Source of the DNA: JANLQX01 sp031368095
Lineage (GTDB): Bacteria; Actinomycetota; Acidimicrobiia; Acidimicrobiales; JANYDT01
Assembly (NCBI GenBank): GCA_031368095.1
Contig: JANLQX010000449.1
Span: forward strand, 1 to 26,778
DNA: 26,778 bases
Direction of reading: 5' to 3'
Each line of letters starts with the position of its first letter. The first letter of the stretch is position 1. The notes under the pieces were generated by a model, which saw nothing but the letters and a program-made list of their open reading frames with translations, was not told the DNA's origin and made no database searches. Made by a program: the position numbers and the translations under genes. Below are positions 1 to 7,217 of the stretch, one piece after another.

Positions 1-403
1 ACAGCGGTTGGCGAAGTAGGTGCTCGACGACCATCCGTCGCCACGTGTGCGAGCTGGCGTGGGCGAGCCGGGCGGCGTTGATCCGTCGGAGCAGAGCCGA
101 GGCCAGCCGAAGCCAACCGACCCCGCCCAGCAACAACAGGAGCGCCACCCGGTTCTCTCGAGCAAAGGTGGCGGCCGACGGAAGGGCGGCGCCGTCGAGG
201 AGTGGGGTGACGACCCGATCGACGACCCGCCCGAGCGTCCGGCTCCAGCCCACAGTGAGCAGCGCGAAGAGCATGGCGCCGCCGACCGCCATGGTGAACA
301 GCTTCGGTTCGCGCCGTGCGTACAGCGCCACGAGACGAGCGTCGGTGCGCCAATGCCGGCGCTTTCCCGAGGGCGTGGGGTCAGTGGTGCGTACGTCGGA
401 CAA
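1..403 (-). CDS. ABC exporter, N-terminal membrane part (partial, runs off the window)
   Basis: The minus strand carries an open frame from a TTG at 403 to the window edge, about 134 codons. A GGGAGGA ribosome-binding sequence lies about 8-10 bases before this TTG; an in-frame TTG three codons earlier overlaps it and is less likely. The translation starts with a basic cytosolic stretch (SDVRTTDPTPSGKRRHWR). Next comes a hydrophobic segment (LFTMAVGGAMLFALLTVGW), then a second one around VALLLLLGGVGWLRLA. It ends in a sequence like HASSHTWRRMVVEHLLRQP, typical of the first intracellular loop of ABC exporter membrane domains. The ATP-binding domain would lie outside the window. The call rests on the membrane-domain pattern alone, so the substrate is unknown. 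It lies downstream of ku/ligD-pol in the same direction, separated by a terminator-like hairpin, so it is probably its own transcription unit. Confidence 0.6.
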   Translation of the reverse strand, partial: MSDVRTTDPTPSGKRRHWRTDARLVALYARREPKLFTMAVGGAMLFALLTVGWSRTLGRVVDRVVTPLLDGAALPSAATFARENRVALLLLLGGVGWLRLASALLRRINAARLAHASSHTWRRMVVEHLLRQPL

Positions 404-486
404 GGCCGTCAATCCTCCCACCGGCCGCCGCCAACGTCGGTCCGTTTTCGAAGTTGGCCGCCCGTGTTGCCCTCGGAGCAACAGAT

Positions 487-502
487 GCTGCGAACTCGCA
501 GC
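487..502 (-). terminator. short hairpin after the LigD-type polymerase gene
   Basis: GCTGCGA and TCGCAGC form a 7-base-pair perfect stem around two central bases. It begins 4 bases past the polymerase gene's TAA stop on the minus strand. The following sequence (ATCTGTTG) is only weakly T-rich, so intrinsic termination is plausible but not certain. Confidence 0.35.
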
Positions 503-506
503 CGAA

Positions 507-1364
507 TTAGCCGAACAGGTCGCCTGACTCGGCGACGCGATCTAGGACATCCGCGGCGACGAACTTCAGCGGGGAACCGGTGGCGCCGGCTTCGACCTCG
601 CTCCACCGCAACGGCGTGGATACCGTCGGTTCGGGACGGGCTCGGAGGGAGTATGCACAGACGGTGGTCTTGGCGCTCACGTTCTGACTCCAGTCGATGA
701 GCACCTTGCCGGGCCGTAGCTCCTTGGCCTGCTTGGCGACGATGCGGTCGGGGTGGGCGGCGGCCATACCGTCGGCGAGTCGGTGGGCCAGCTCCGTGGT
801 GCCGCCGTCGCCGCGGTAGGTCATTGGCTCGGGCGGGGTGGCGTAGAGCTGCATGCCCTTGGACCCGCTGGTCTTGGCGTGCATCGTCATGCCCAGTGGA
901 GTGAGGACCTCGGCGATGAGTAACGCAACCTCGCAGCATTCGACAATGCCGGTCCCGGGTCCGGGGTCGAGGTCGAACACCAGTCGGTCGGGTTCCCATG
1001 AGTCGTCCGCGGCACGATGCATCGGGACGTGCAGTTCAAGCGCCGCGAGGTTGGCCATCCACACGAGCGTCGGAAGGTCTCGGCACACGATATAGGTGTT
1101 GTCGTGGAGCTCCACGCGCTGTATCCAGTCGGGCGCATGCGAGGGAATGTTTTTGTTGTAGAAGCTTTGACCATTTACCCCGTTCGGATACCGCTTCATG
1201 GTGATGTTGCGTCCGCTCAGGTACGCAAGCATCACCGGTGCTATGCGCACGTAGTAATCGATGACCTGGCCCTTGGTGGTGCCGTCCGGATAGAGCACCT
1301 TGTCGAGGTTGGTCAGCGTGAGCTGACGGCCCTCGATCTCCGTCGTCAGGCTTTCGCCGGCCAT
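507..1364 (-). CDS. stand-alone LigD-type NHEJ polymerase/primase domain protein
   Basis: This archaeo-eukaryotic primase-type polymerase domain is known as the PolDom of LigD. In bacterial non-homologous end joining it fills or extends broken DNA ends, often with ribonucleotides, in concert with Ku and a ligase. The 285-residue length equals one PolDom with nothing fused. Visible family marks are NLDKVLYP near 19-26, LAALELH at 107-112, the metal-binding Asp pair in DLDPGPG (D131, D133), KTSGSKGMQLY at 164-174, and the third Asp in VLIDWSQN (D224). The catalytic set looks intact. The ATG at 1364 lies 7 bases after the ku stop, so the two genes are almost certainly cotranscribed. No ligase or phosphoesterase domain is attached; a separate ligase lies at 9538-10482. 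Family assignment is very secure. Confidence 0.93.
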   Translation of the reverse strand: MAGESLTTEIEGRQLTLTNLDKVLYPDGTTKGQVIDYYVRIAPVMLAYLSGRNITMKRYPNGVNGQSFYNKNIPSHAPDWIQRVELHDNTYIVCRDLPTLVWMANLAALELHVPMHRAADDSWEPDRLVFDLDPGPGTGIVECCEVALLIAEVLTPLGMTMHAKTSGSKGMQLYATPPEPMTYRGDGGTTELAHRLADGMAAAHPDRIVAKQAKELRPGKVLIDWSQNVSAKTTVCAYSLRARPEPTVSTPLRWSEVEAGATGSPLKFVAADVLDRVAESGDLFG

Positions 1365-1371
1365 GAACGGC

Positions 1372-2175
1372 CTACGAAGCCTTCTTGGCTTTGGCGGCGG
1401 CCAGCGACGCTTCCAACGCCGCCATCAGGTCGACGACCTTCGGTACCTCGCTCGGCGCCGGAAGTTCGTAGACGTTGCCCATCGACTTCGCCTCGATCAA
1501 CGCCTGGACCTTTTCGCGGTATTCGTCGCGATACAGCGACGGATCGAACGTTTCCGACGCTGATGTCTCGACGAGCATCTTGGCCATGGCCAGTTCCTTC
1601 TCGGCAATCTCCATGGTGCCGTCGGGAAGCCCATCGATCTCGGCCGGGTCGACGACCTCGTCGGCGTAGAGGAGGGTCTCCATGCACAGCACGTTTCCGA
1701 GCGGGCGAATGGCCACGAGGTATTCCTTCGTGCGCATAACAACCTTGCCGATGGCGACCTTGCGAGTCTCGCTCATCGCCCTGGCAAGGAGCGCGTAGGG
1801 ACGCGCCCCGCCCTTGTCGGGAGCGATGTAGTACGCCTTCTCGAAATACACCGGATCGATGTCGTCGAGGCTGACGAATTCGAGGATCTGCACCGTCTTG
1901 TCGTTGTTGGAGTCGCGCGGCGCGAGGCCATCGAGTTCATCGGGTTCGACGATCACGTAGCGATCGCCGCCGAGGTCATATCCCTTCACGATGTCGTCCC
2001 CGGCCACGTCTTCCCCGGTGATGGAGGAGACGCGCTTCTGTTTGATGCGGGCGCCCGTGGATCGTTCCAGCTGATTGAACGAAATGTCCTTGGAACGCTG
2101 GGCGGTATAGAGCTTCACCGGCACACTCAGCAGAGCAAAGCTGATCGTCCCGGTCCACGTGGGTCTCGCTGCCAT
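1372..2175 (-). CDS. ku: Ku protein, DNA-end-binding factor of bacterial NHEJ
   Basis: Bacterial Ku forms a homodimeric ring that threads onto double-strand break ends and recruits the LigD polymerase and ligase activities. The 267-residue protein opens with the typical WTGTISFALLSVPVKLYTA. It keeps the Ku core (QLERSTGARIKQKRV; YVIVEPDELDGLAP; FEKAYYIAPDKGG; GKVVMRTKEYLVAIRP; LYADEV) and ends in a short Ala/Lys-rich tail (AAAKAKKAS). Lys-rich tails like this are known in other bacterial Ku proteins to help DNA binding or ligase recruitment. It is the first gene of a pair with the polymerase gene downstream, which supports a dedicated NHEJ operon. Upstream (2176-2421) there is no strong ribosome-binding site (CCTGGCGGT before ATG), so translation may start from a near-leaderless message. 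Identity is secure. Confidence 0.96.
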   Translation of the reverse strand: MAARPTWTGTISFALLSVPVKLYTAQRSKDISFNQLERSTGARIKQKRVSSITGEDVAGDDIVKGYDLGGDRYVIVEPDELDGLAPRDSNNDKTVQILEFVSLDDIDPVYFEKAYYIAPDKGGARPYALLARAMSETRKVAIGKVVMRTKEYLVAIRPLGNVLCMETLLYADEVVDPAEIDGLPDGTMEIAEKELAMAKMLVETSASETFDPSLYRDEYREKVQALIEAKSMGNVYELPAPSEVPKVVDLMAALEASLAAAKAKKAS

Positions 2176-2209
2176 ACCGCCAGGCTAATCCTGCTCGGTG
2201 GCAGGTCCC

Positions 2210-2398
2210 TCAGGCTTGGTCGGCGTTGGGCGCAGCGGCGGCTTGAGGAGCGGCTCCGCGGACGGACGGCTCGCCTCCCGGGGCCGACGGAGCCGGCTCG
2301 CGAGTGGCGCCATCGGCGGCCGACCCGCTGGATCGGCCGATCGGAGCCGATGCAGCCGTGGCCGTCGCAGGACCGGCCTGGGGAGCGGGGCGTCTCAT
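2210..2398 (-). CDS. possible small Ala/Pro-rich protein
   Basis: A 62-codon frame lies between the L-2-hydroxyglutarate oxidase gene and ku, starting at ATG 2398 (MRRPAPQAGPATATAA) and ending in PNADQA. It is rich in Ala, Pro, Gly and Ser, with no recognised domain, membrane segment or signal peptide. A GGTGGGATC stretch before the ATG could serve as a weak ribosome-binding site. A CCCAC/GTGGG mini-hairpin sits across the same spot. High-GC DNA makes chance frames of this size common, so it may equally be non-coding spacer that carries the ku promoter. Confidence 0.2.
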   Translation of the reverse strand: MRRPAPQAGPATATAASAPIGRSSGSAADGATREPAPSAPGGEPSVRGAAPQAAAAPNADQA

Positions 2399-2421
2399 GA
2401 TCCCACCGTAGTGGGGACCAG

Positions 2422-3642
2422 TCAGGCTGAAGCGATCTTCCTGACGCGGTCGGCGATCGTGCGGGCGATCTCGAGCGAGGCGGTGGCCGCCGGCGAAGGT
2501 GCGTTGCACACGTGAAGGGAGTTCGGACCCTCCACCAGCAGGAAATCGTCGACGAGCGCTCCGTCGCGGCGCACTGCTTGAGCGCGGACGCCAGCCGGCG
2601 ACGGGTGAAGGTCGTCGGCAACGATTTCGGGGATCAGCGTTCGCAGGCTCTTCGTGAAACGAGCCTTGCTGAACGACCGGGCCATCTCCTCGGCTCCGTC
2701 GCGCCAGTGCTTGCGGGCCAACCTCGCGAAACCCGGATACGAGAGTGTTTCGGCGAGGTCTCGCAGGTTGACGTCACGTTTGCGATAGCCCTCGCGCTTG
2801 AAGGCCAAGACGGCGTTGGGGCCACAGTGCACGTTCCCGTCGATCATGCGGGTGAAGTGGACGCCAAGAAACGGAAACTCTGGGTTCGGTACGGGATAGA
2901 CGAGCCCTTTCACCAGGTAACGGCGATCATGGCGCAACTCGTAATACTCGCCGCGGAACGGCACGATTTTCGCTCCGGGGTCGCTGCCCCCAAGTCGAGC
3001 GAGACGGTCACTCTGCAATCCGCCACATGTGACCAGGAAGTCTGCGCGCATATCACCAGCATTTGTCGTGAGCCGATGGGTCTTTGCGTCGCGGGCAATG
3101 CGGGTGACCTCGACGCCGGTGCGGATCGTGACGCCATTGCTCTGCGCCGCCTTGGCCAAGGCGCGGCAAATGCCGACGTAGTCGATGATGCCGGTCGTCA
3201 TGACTTGCACCGCCTTGACCGAATGAACGTGAGGCTCGATGGCCTTCGCCTCATCGGCGTCGATCAGACGGACGGGGATGTCGTTCTGGAGGCCTCGCTC
3301 ATAGAGCTTCATCAGCCCGGGAACTTCGGCGTCGGTCGAGGCCACGATCAGCTTTCCGCAGAGGTCGTACGACACGCCGTGCTCCTGGGCAAAGGCGATG
3401 ATCGACGACGCCCCCGCCCGACACAGGGTGGCCTTGAGGCTGCCGGGCTGGTAGTAGATGCCCGAGTGAATGACGCCCGAGTTCCTTCCGGTTTGGTGCC
3501 GGGCGAGGTCCGATTCCTTCTCGAGAAGGGTGACCGTTGATCCGGGTTGGTCGGTGGACAGGCGCCATGCCGTAGCCAAGCCGACGATCCCACCGCCGAC
3601 CACCACAATCTCTTTCGTCCTCATCTGTTTCCCAATCGTCAT
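2422..3642 (-). CDS. lhgO: L-2-hydroxyglutarate oxidase/dehydrogenase (LhgO type)
   Basis: This FAD enzyme of the DAO family oxidises L-2-hydroxyglutarate to 2-oxoglutarate, passing electrons to oxygen or to the membrane quinone pool. The N-terminal Rossmann motif is VVVGGGIVGLATAW, followed by the LhgO-type signature QTGRNSGVIHSGIYY and GSLKATLC. Later family segments are GGLQSDRLARLGG, PFRGEYYEL, YPVPNPEFPFLGVHFTR, GPNAVLAFKREGY and SPAGVRAQAV. The 406-residue length is normal for the family. Two starts are possible: ATG 3642 (MTIGKQMRTKE) or ATG 3624 (MRTKEIVVVGGG). The second sits closer to the FAD motif, but neither has a clear Shine-Dalgarno. It is divergent from the MFS exporter gene, with a short shared intergenic region (3643-3710). 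No obvious partner gene for lysine or glutarate catabolism is adjacent. Confidence 0.9.
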   Translation of the reverse strand: MTIGKQMRTKEIVVVGGGIVGLATAWRLSTDQPGSTVTLLEKESDLARHQTGRNSGVIHSGIYYQPGSLKATLCRAGASSIIAFAQEHGVSYDLCGKLIVASTDAEVPGLMKLYERGLQNDIPVRLIDADEAKAIEPHVHSVKAVQVMTTGIIDYVGICRALAKAAQSNGVTIRTGVEVTRIARDAKTHRLTTNAGDMRADFLVTCGGLQSDRLARLGGSDPGAKIVPFRGEYYELRHDRRYLVKGLVYPVPNPEFPFLGVHFTRMIDGNVHCGPNAVLAFKREGYRKRDVNLRDLAETLSYPGFARLARKHWRDGAEEMARSFSKARFTKSLRTLIPEIVADDLHPSPAGVRAQAVRRDGALVDDFLLVEGPNSLHVCNAPSPAATASLEIARTIADRVRKIASA

Positions 3643-3710
3643 TCGTGCCGGATTGCTTGAAGTCTCGCCGAGGTTGTCGCCTCTGTCGGACCTCCCGGTA
3701 CGGTGGTTCA

Positions 3711-4946
3711 GTGCTTTGGTCGTTGCTGCGTCGGAACCGTGACTACCGGACGGTGCTGATCGCCCAGATCATTTCGTTCGCCGGTGACTGGTTCGCCACC
3801 GTGGCCTTTGCCGGTCTCGTCCTCGACCGCACCAACTCTGACCTTCTCGCCACGACCGTCTTCGTCGTCTCCGCTCTTCCGGCGTTTCTCGTGACGCCCT
3901 TCGCCGGGCCTGTTGCCGATCGTTTCGACCGCAAGCGGGTCATGGTGATCTGCTCGATTCTTCAGGGTTTCGTCGCGCTCGGATTCCTCCTGTCGCAGCG
4001 GCACTGGATCGGCTTTGGTTTCGTCGCCCAGGGTGGCATCGCCGCCGTCGGAGCGTTCTTCGGTCCGGCATCACAGGCGGCGATCGTCAACCTCGTTGAA
4101 CCCGAAGATCTCGCCACCGCCACGGCCGCTTCCTCGTCGGTGTGGGGGGCCATGTTGGCCATCGGTTCGGGGCTCGGCGCGCTCGTGGCCGCACGGTTTG
4201 GACGCGCCGTGGCGTTCGAACTGAACGCCGTCAGTTTTCTCGTGGCGGCACTGCTCATCAGCACGGTGAAAGGACGCACGTCCCAACGGGCAGCGGGTGC
4301 TGTTCGTGAGCGGATGCGGCCCATTGCCGATTCGATCGAGGCCATTCGCTATGCCCGGTCGAACCGTCATATCAAGGCGTTCCTGTTGTCGAAGGCGGGG
4401 TTCGGCCTCGGCACGGGCGTAGTCGGGCTGTTGGCGGTCTTGGCCAAACGCCGATTCCATTCCGGCGACGGCGGTACTGGGGTGTTGCTCTTCGCCCGAG
4501 GCATGGGCGTGTTGATGGGCCCGTGGTTCGTCCGCTTCGCCAACCGTCGGGGACTACCCGGGGTCGTTGCGTGCTGCGGTGTGGGGGCGATGGTCTACGG
4601 GCTTGGCTACCTCTTTGTGTCGTGGTCGACGGCGATCGCCTTCGCCGCCGTTGCTGCCTTTGTGGCCCACCTGGGTGGCGGCGCGCAATGGTCGTCGGTC
4701 ATCTTCGGGATCGCCAAGACCGCGCCCGACGAAGTGCGAGGTCGGATCGGGGCGGCGGACTTTGCTCTCGTCACCCTGTCGATGAGTATCTCGCTCGGTC
4801 TTGCCGGCCTCGCGTCAAGCCGCTGGGGCCCAGGAGCGACCATACGCGCGCTGGCCATTGTGCAACTGTGCTGGGGCGCGCTGTTTCTGTATCTAACCCG
4901 TGAACTTCGCCGCGAACAGCCGTTGCCGGTTTCCGCACCGGCGTAA
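3711..4946 (+). CDS. MFS exporter (EntS/multidrug-type)
   Basis: This is a major facilitator superfamily transporter, 411 residues from the GTG at 3711 (MLWSLLRRNRDYRTVLIAQI). About 12 hydrophobic segments can be counted. The loop motif DRFDRKRVMV between segments 2 and 3 is the MFS motif A equivalent (GPVADRFDRKR). The family resembles the EntS/drug-efflux group. An ATG at 3645 would add 22 residues (MPDCLKSRRGC...) that do not look like protein sequence and would leave only two bases to the divergent lhgO start, so 3711 is preferred; the ribosome-binding site is weak in both cases. It ends 24 bases from the convergent xdhA-type stop, with a palindrome between. The substrate cannot be told from sequence; the divergent lhgO is the only context. 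Confidence 0.85.
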   Translation: MLWSLLRRNRDYRTVLIAQIISFAGDWFATVAFAGLVLDRTNSDLLATTVFVVSALPAFLVTPFAGPVADRFDRKRVMVICSILQGFVALGFLLSQRHWIGFGFVAQGGIAAVGAFFGPASQAAIVNLVEPEDLATATAASSSVWGAMLAIGSGLGALVAARFGRAVAFELNAVSFLVAALLISTVKGRTSQRAAGAVRERMRPIADSIEAIRYARSNRHIKAFLLSKAGFGLGTGVVGLLAVLAKRRFHSGDGGTGVLLFARGMGVLMGPWFVRFANRRGLPGVVACCGVGAMVYGLGYLFVSWSTAIAFAAVAAFVAHLGGGAQWSSVIFGIAKTAPDEVRGRIGAADFALVTLSMSISLGLAGLASSRWGPGATIRALAIVQLCWGALFLYLTRELRREQPLPVSAPA

Positions 4947-4963
4947 CGTCGTGACGTTCCGGT
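4937..4963. terminator. bidirectional hairpin between convergent MFS and molybdenum-enzyme genes
   Basis: AACGTC-GT-GACGTT is a perfect 6-base-pair palindrome immediately after the MFS stop. Past a three-base bulge on the 5' side it extends with ACCGG/CCGGT. It sits exactly in the 24-base gap between two convergent genes, overlapping the MFS gene's end, where a shared terminator would be expected. It lacks a T-tract on either strand. Confidence 0.45.
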
Positions 4964-4970
4964 GGCGGGG

Positions 4971-7217
4971 TCAGTTTGCGGCGGCAGCTTTCAGGCCGGC
5001 GAGCACCCGTGAGGGGGTGAGTGGGAAGCGGTCGAACCACACGCCGGTGGCGTCGTGCAGCGCGGCGGTCACCGCCGGGGCGTAGGTCATGAACGGCATT
5101 TCCGACATGCCGCGCACACCGAACGGGCCAAGGGGGTCGGCCAGTTCGAGAACCACCGACTCGACCCGGCGAGGGATGTCGCCAATGCCGGGGATGAGGT
5201 ACCCCGAGAACCGAGGGTTGGTGATGTGCCCGTCAACGACGTGGAGGTCTTCGCTAAGCGTGTAGCCGTGGGCCTGGACGACGCAGCCTTCGATCTGGCC
5301 GACGACGCCCATCGGATTCACCGCTCGACCAACGTCATGTGCGCTTATGACACGATCGATGACGATATGGCCGGTCTCAGTGTCGACACTGAGTTCGATG
5401 GCCTGGGTCACGTAGCCATAGGTGAAGTTCGGCGTGCACGACCCGTCGAGCGGACTGAGTGGCTCCGTCGGCGGGGGCACATAGCGGAACGTTCCGATCG
5501 CCGGACGGGCACCGTCACGCCAAGCCTTCTCCGCTTCTTCGGCGGCGCCGAGGATCGAGTTCCCCGACATCCACGTGAGTCGACTGGCGCTGGCCGAACC
5601 CGAGTCGCCGGAGGTGCTCGTGTCGGAGAAAACGCCTTGCACCGACTCGACCGGAAGACCGACCGCTTCGGCCGCCATTTGCAGGAACGCGGTATGAGCG
5701 CCCTGACCGACGTCGGCTCCTCCGTGGAACAGCGTGGCGTGTGTTGGCGTGTCGTCATCGGGTGAACCGAAGAGGTGGATCTCGGCCTCACAGCGCTCGG
5801 GGAAGCCGAACGAGAACCCGACGTTCTTGAACGCGCACGCGATGCCGCGACCACGCTTCACCACACCGTCGGCTGGAGCGAGTGAGGCGACCGGAGAGAA
5901 CGGCGCCGCTGGCATGAGTGCGGCGTCGAACGAGGCGTGCTCGGCGCAAGCCTCGAGGACCTGAGGCAACGTCACCCCCGTGGGCATGACGGTCTGGGTA
6001 ATGCCGATGCTGCCTTCGCGCAGGATGTTGCGCCGGCGGATTTCGACCGGATCCAGGCCGAGGGCCTCCGCCAACTTGTTCATCTGACTTTCGGCCACGA
6101 ACGTGCCCTGCGGACCACCGAATCCGCGGAAGGCGCCACCGATCGCGGCGTTGGTATAGACGCCATAACTGTCGACGCGGGCGTTGGGAACTTCGTAGGC
6201 GCCGCACACGGCAAGGTGAAGGTTGCCGAGGACCTTGTTCGTTGTGTAGTTGTAGCCGCCGGCATCGAGGTAGCAGTCGGCCTCGGCCACCACGATGCGT
6301 CCGTCCGCATCGGCGCCCCACTTGGCGTGCACATGGCCGCGGTGACGTTTGTGATGCCCGACGATCGACTCCTCGCGCGACCACTGCGTGGCGACCTTTC
6401 GGTCGATCCCAAGCGCGCGTACTTTCTGGGCGGCGAGGGCTAGGACGATCTGCAACGTCATGTCTTCGCGTCCACCGAACGCTCCGCCGATGGCCGGGTA
6501 GATCACCCGCACCTTGCTCGGTGCGAGGTCGAGCGCGTGCGCGATCTGTTCGAGATCCTCGTATGTCCATTGCCCAGCGCACTCGACGGTGACGCGCCCT
6601 TCGTCATCGATGTAGGACACCCCGGCCTCGGGTTGTAGGTAGGCATGTTCCTGATACGGGAACTCATAGTCGGCCTCGATCGTCACCGCCGCCCGGTCCC
6701 ACGCCGCCGATGGGTCACCTTTGCGGATGACATAGTGGGTGTAGGCGTTGGTGGAAAGTCCGTTCTCGGGATGGAGCATCACTTCGGTATGCAGCGCGCT
6801 GGCAATGTCGCCGAGCACCGCGAGCGACTCCCAATCGACGACGATGGCGGCTGCGGCAGCTTCGGCTGCGTCGTTCGTCTCGGCGACGATCACGCACAGC
6901 ACGTCGGCCTCCCAACGGCTGACGTCACACGGTACGAGCGAGCGTCCGGTGTGACTCAGTCCAAGAATGACCGGCTGATCAAACAGCGTCAGCCCGTACT
7001 CGTTGACCGGCACGTCGGCCGCCGTGAGAATGGTGACGACGCCGTTCGTGGCGCGCGCTGCGTCAAGTTCGAGAGATAGTAAGCGTGCATGTGGTTGGTT
7101 GGTGAAGACGATCTTGGCCACGAGCGCGTCGCTCGGAATGAGATCTGATGGATACGTGGCGGTGCCGTCGACTTTGGCGGTGGCGTCACGACGGAGGACG
7201 GACTGACCGACGGCCAT
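4971..7217 (-). CDS. xanthine-dehydrogenase-family molybdopterin-binding subunit
   Basis: This is the large catalytic subunit (748 residues) of a xanthine dehydrogenase/aldehyde oxidase-type hydroxylase. It binds molybdopterin cytosine dinucleotide or a related cofactor and hydroxylates an aza-aromatic or aldehyde substrate with water. Visible marks are the N-terminal RRDATAKVDGTATYPSDL, GGAFGGRED (244-252), GAFRGFGGPQ (361-370, containing the active-site loop Arg), GADVGQGAHTAF, HDVGRAVNP and the C-terminal GVRGMSEMP. In the last motif the presumed base-catalyst Glu (E706) is kept, but the Gly usually before it is Ser. The start at ATG 7217 overlaps the stop of the preceding subunit gene by one base (TGATG), a sign of coupled translation; upstream in-frame extension overlaps that gene and is rejected. 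The exact substrate (purine or other heterocycle) cannot be fixed from sequence. Confidence 0.92.
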   Translation of the reverse strand: MAVGQSVLRRDATAKVDGTATYPSDLIPSDALVAKIVFTNQPHARLLSLELDAARATNGVVTILTAADVPVNEYGLTLFDQPVILGLSHTGRSLVPCDVSRWEADVLCVIVAETNDAAEAAAAAIVVDWESLAVLGDIASALHTEVMLHPENGLSTNAYTHYVIRKGDPSAAWDRAAVTIEADYEFPYQEHAYLQPEAGVSYIDDEGRVTVECAGQWTYEDLEQIAHALDLAPSKVRVIYPAIGGAFGGREDMTLQIVLALAAQKVRALGIDRKVATQWSREESIVGHHKRHRGHVHAKWGADADGRIVVAEADCYLDAGGYNYTTNKVLGNLHLAVCGAYEVPNARVDSYGVYTNAAIGGAFRGFGGPQGTFVAESQMNKLAEALGLDPVEIRRRNILREGSIGITQTVMPTGVTLPQVLEACAEHASFDAALMPAAPFSPVASLAPADGVVKRGRGIACAFKNVGFSFGFPERCEAEIHLFGSPDDDTPTHATLFHGGADVGQGAHTAFLQMAAEAVGLPVESVQGVFSDTSTSGDSGSASASRLTWMSGNSILGAAEEAEKAWRDGARPAIGTFRYVPPPTEPLSPLDGSCTPNFTYGYVTQAIELSVDTETGHIVIDRVISAHDVGRAVNPMGVVGQIEGCVVQAHGYTLSEDLHVVDGHITNPRFSGYLIPGIGDIPRRVESVVLELADPLGPFGVRGMSEMPFMTYAPAVTAALHDATGVWFDRFPLTPSRVLAGLKAAAAN

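Noticed and set aside
2512..3540. 342-codon plus-strand frame opposite lhgO
   Set aside because: Antisense shadow of a clear FAD enzyme; no recognisable motif and no ribosome-binding site.
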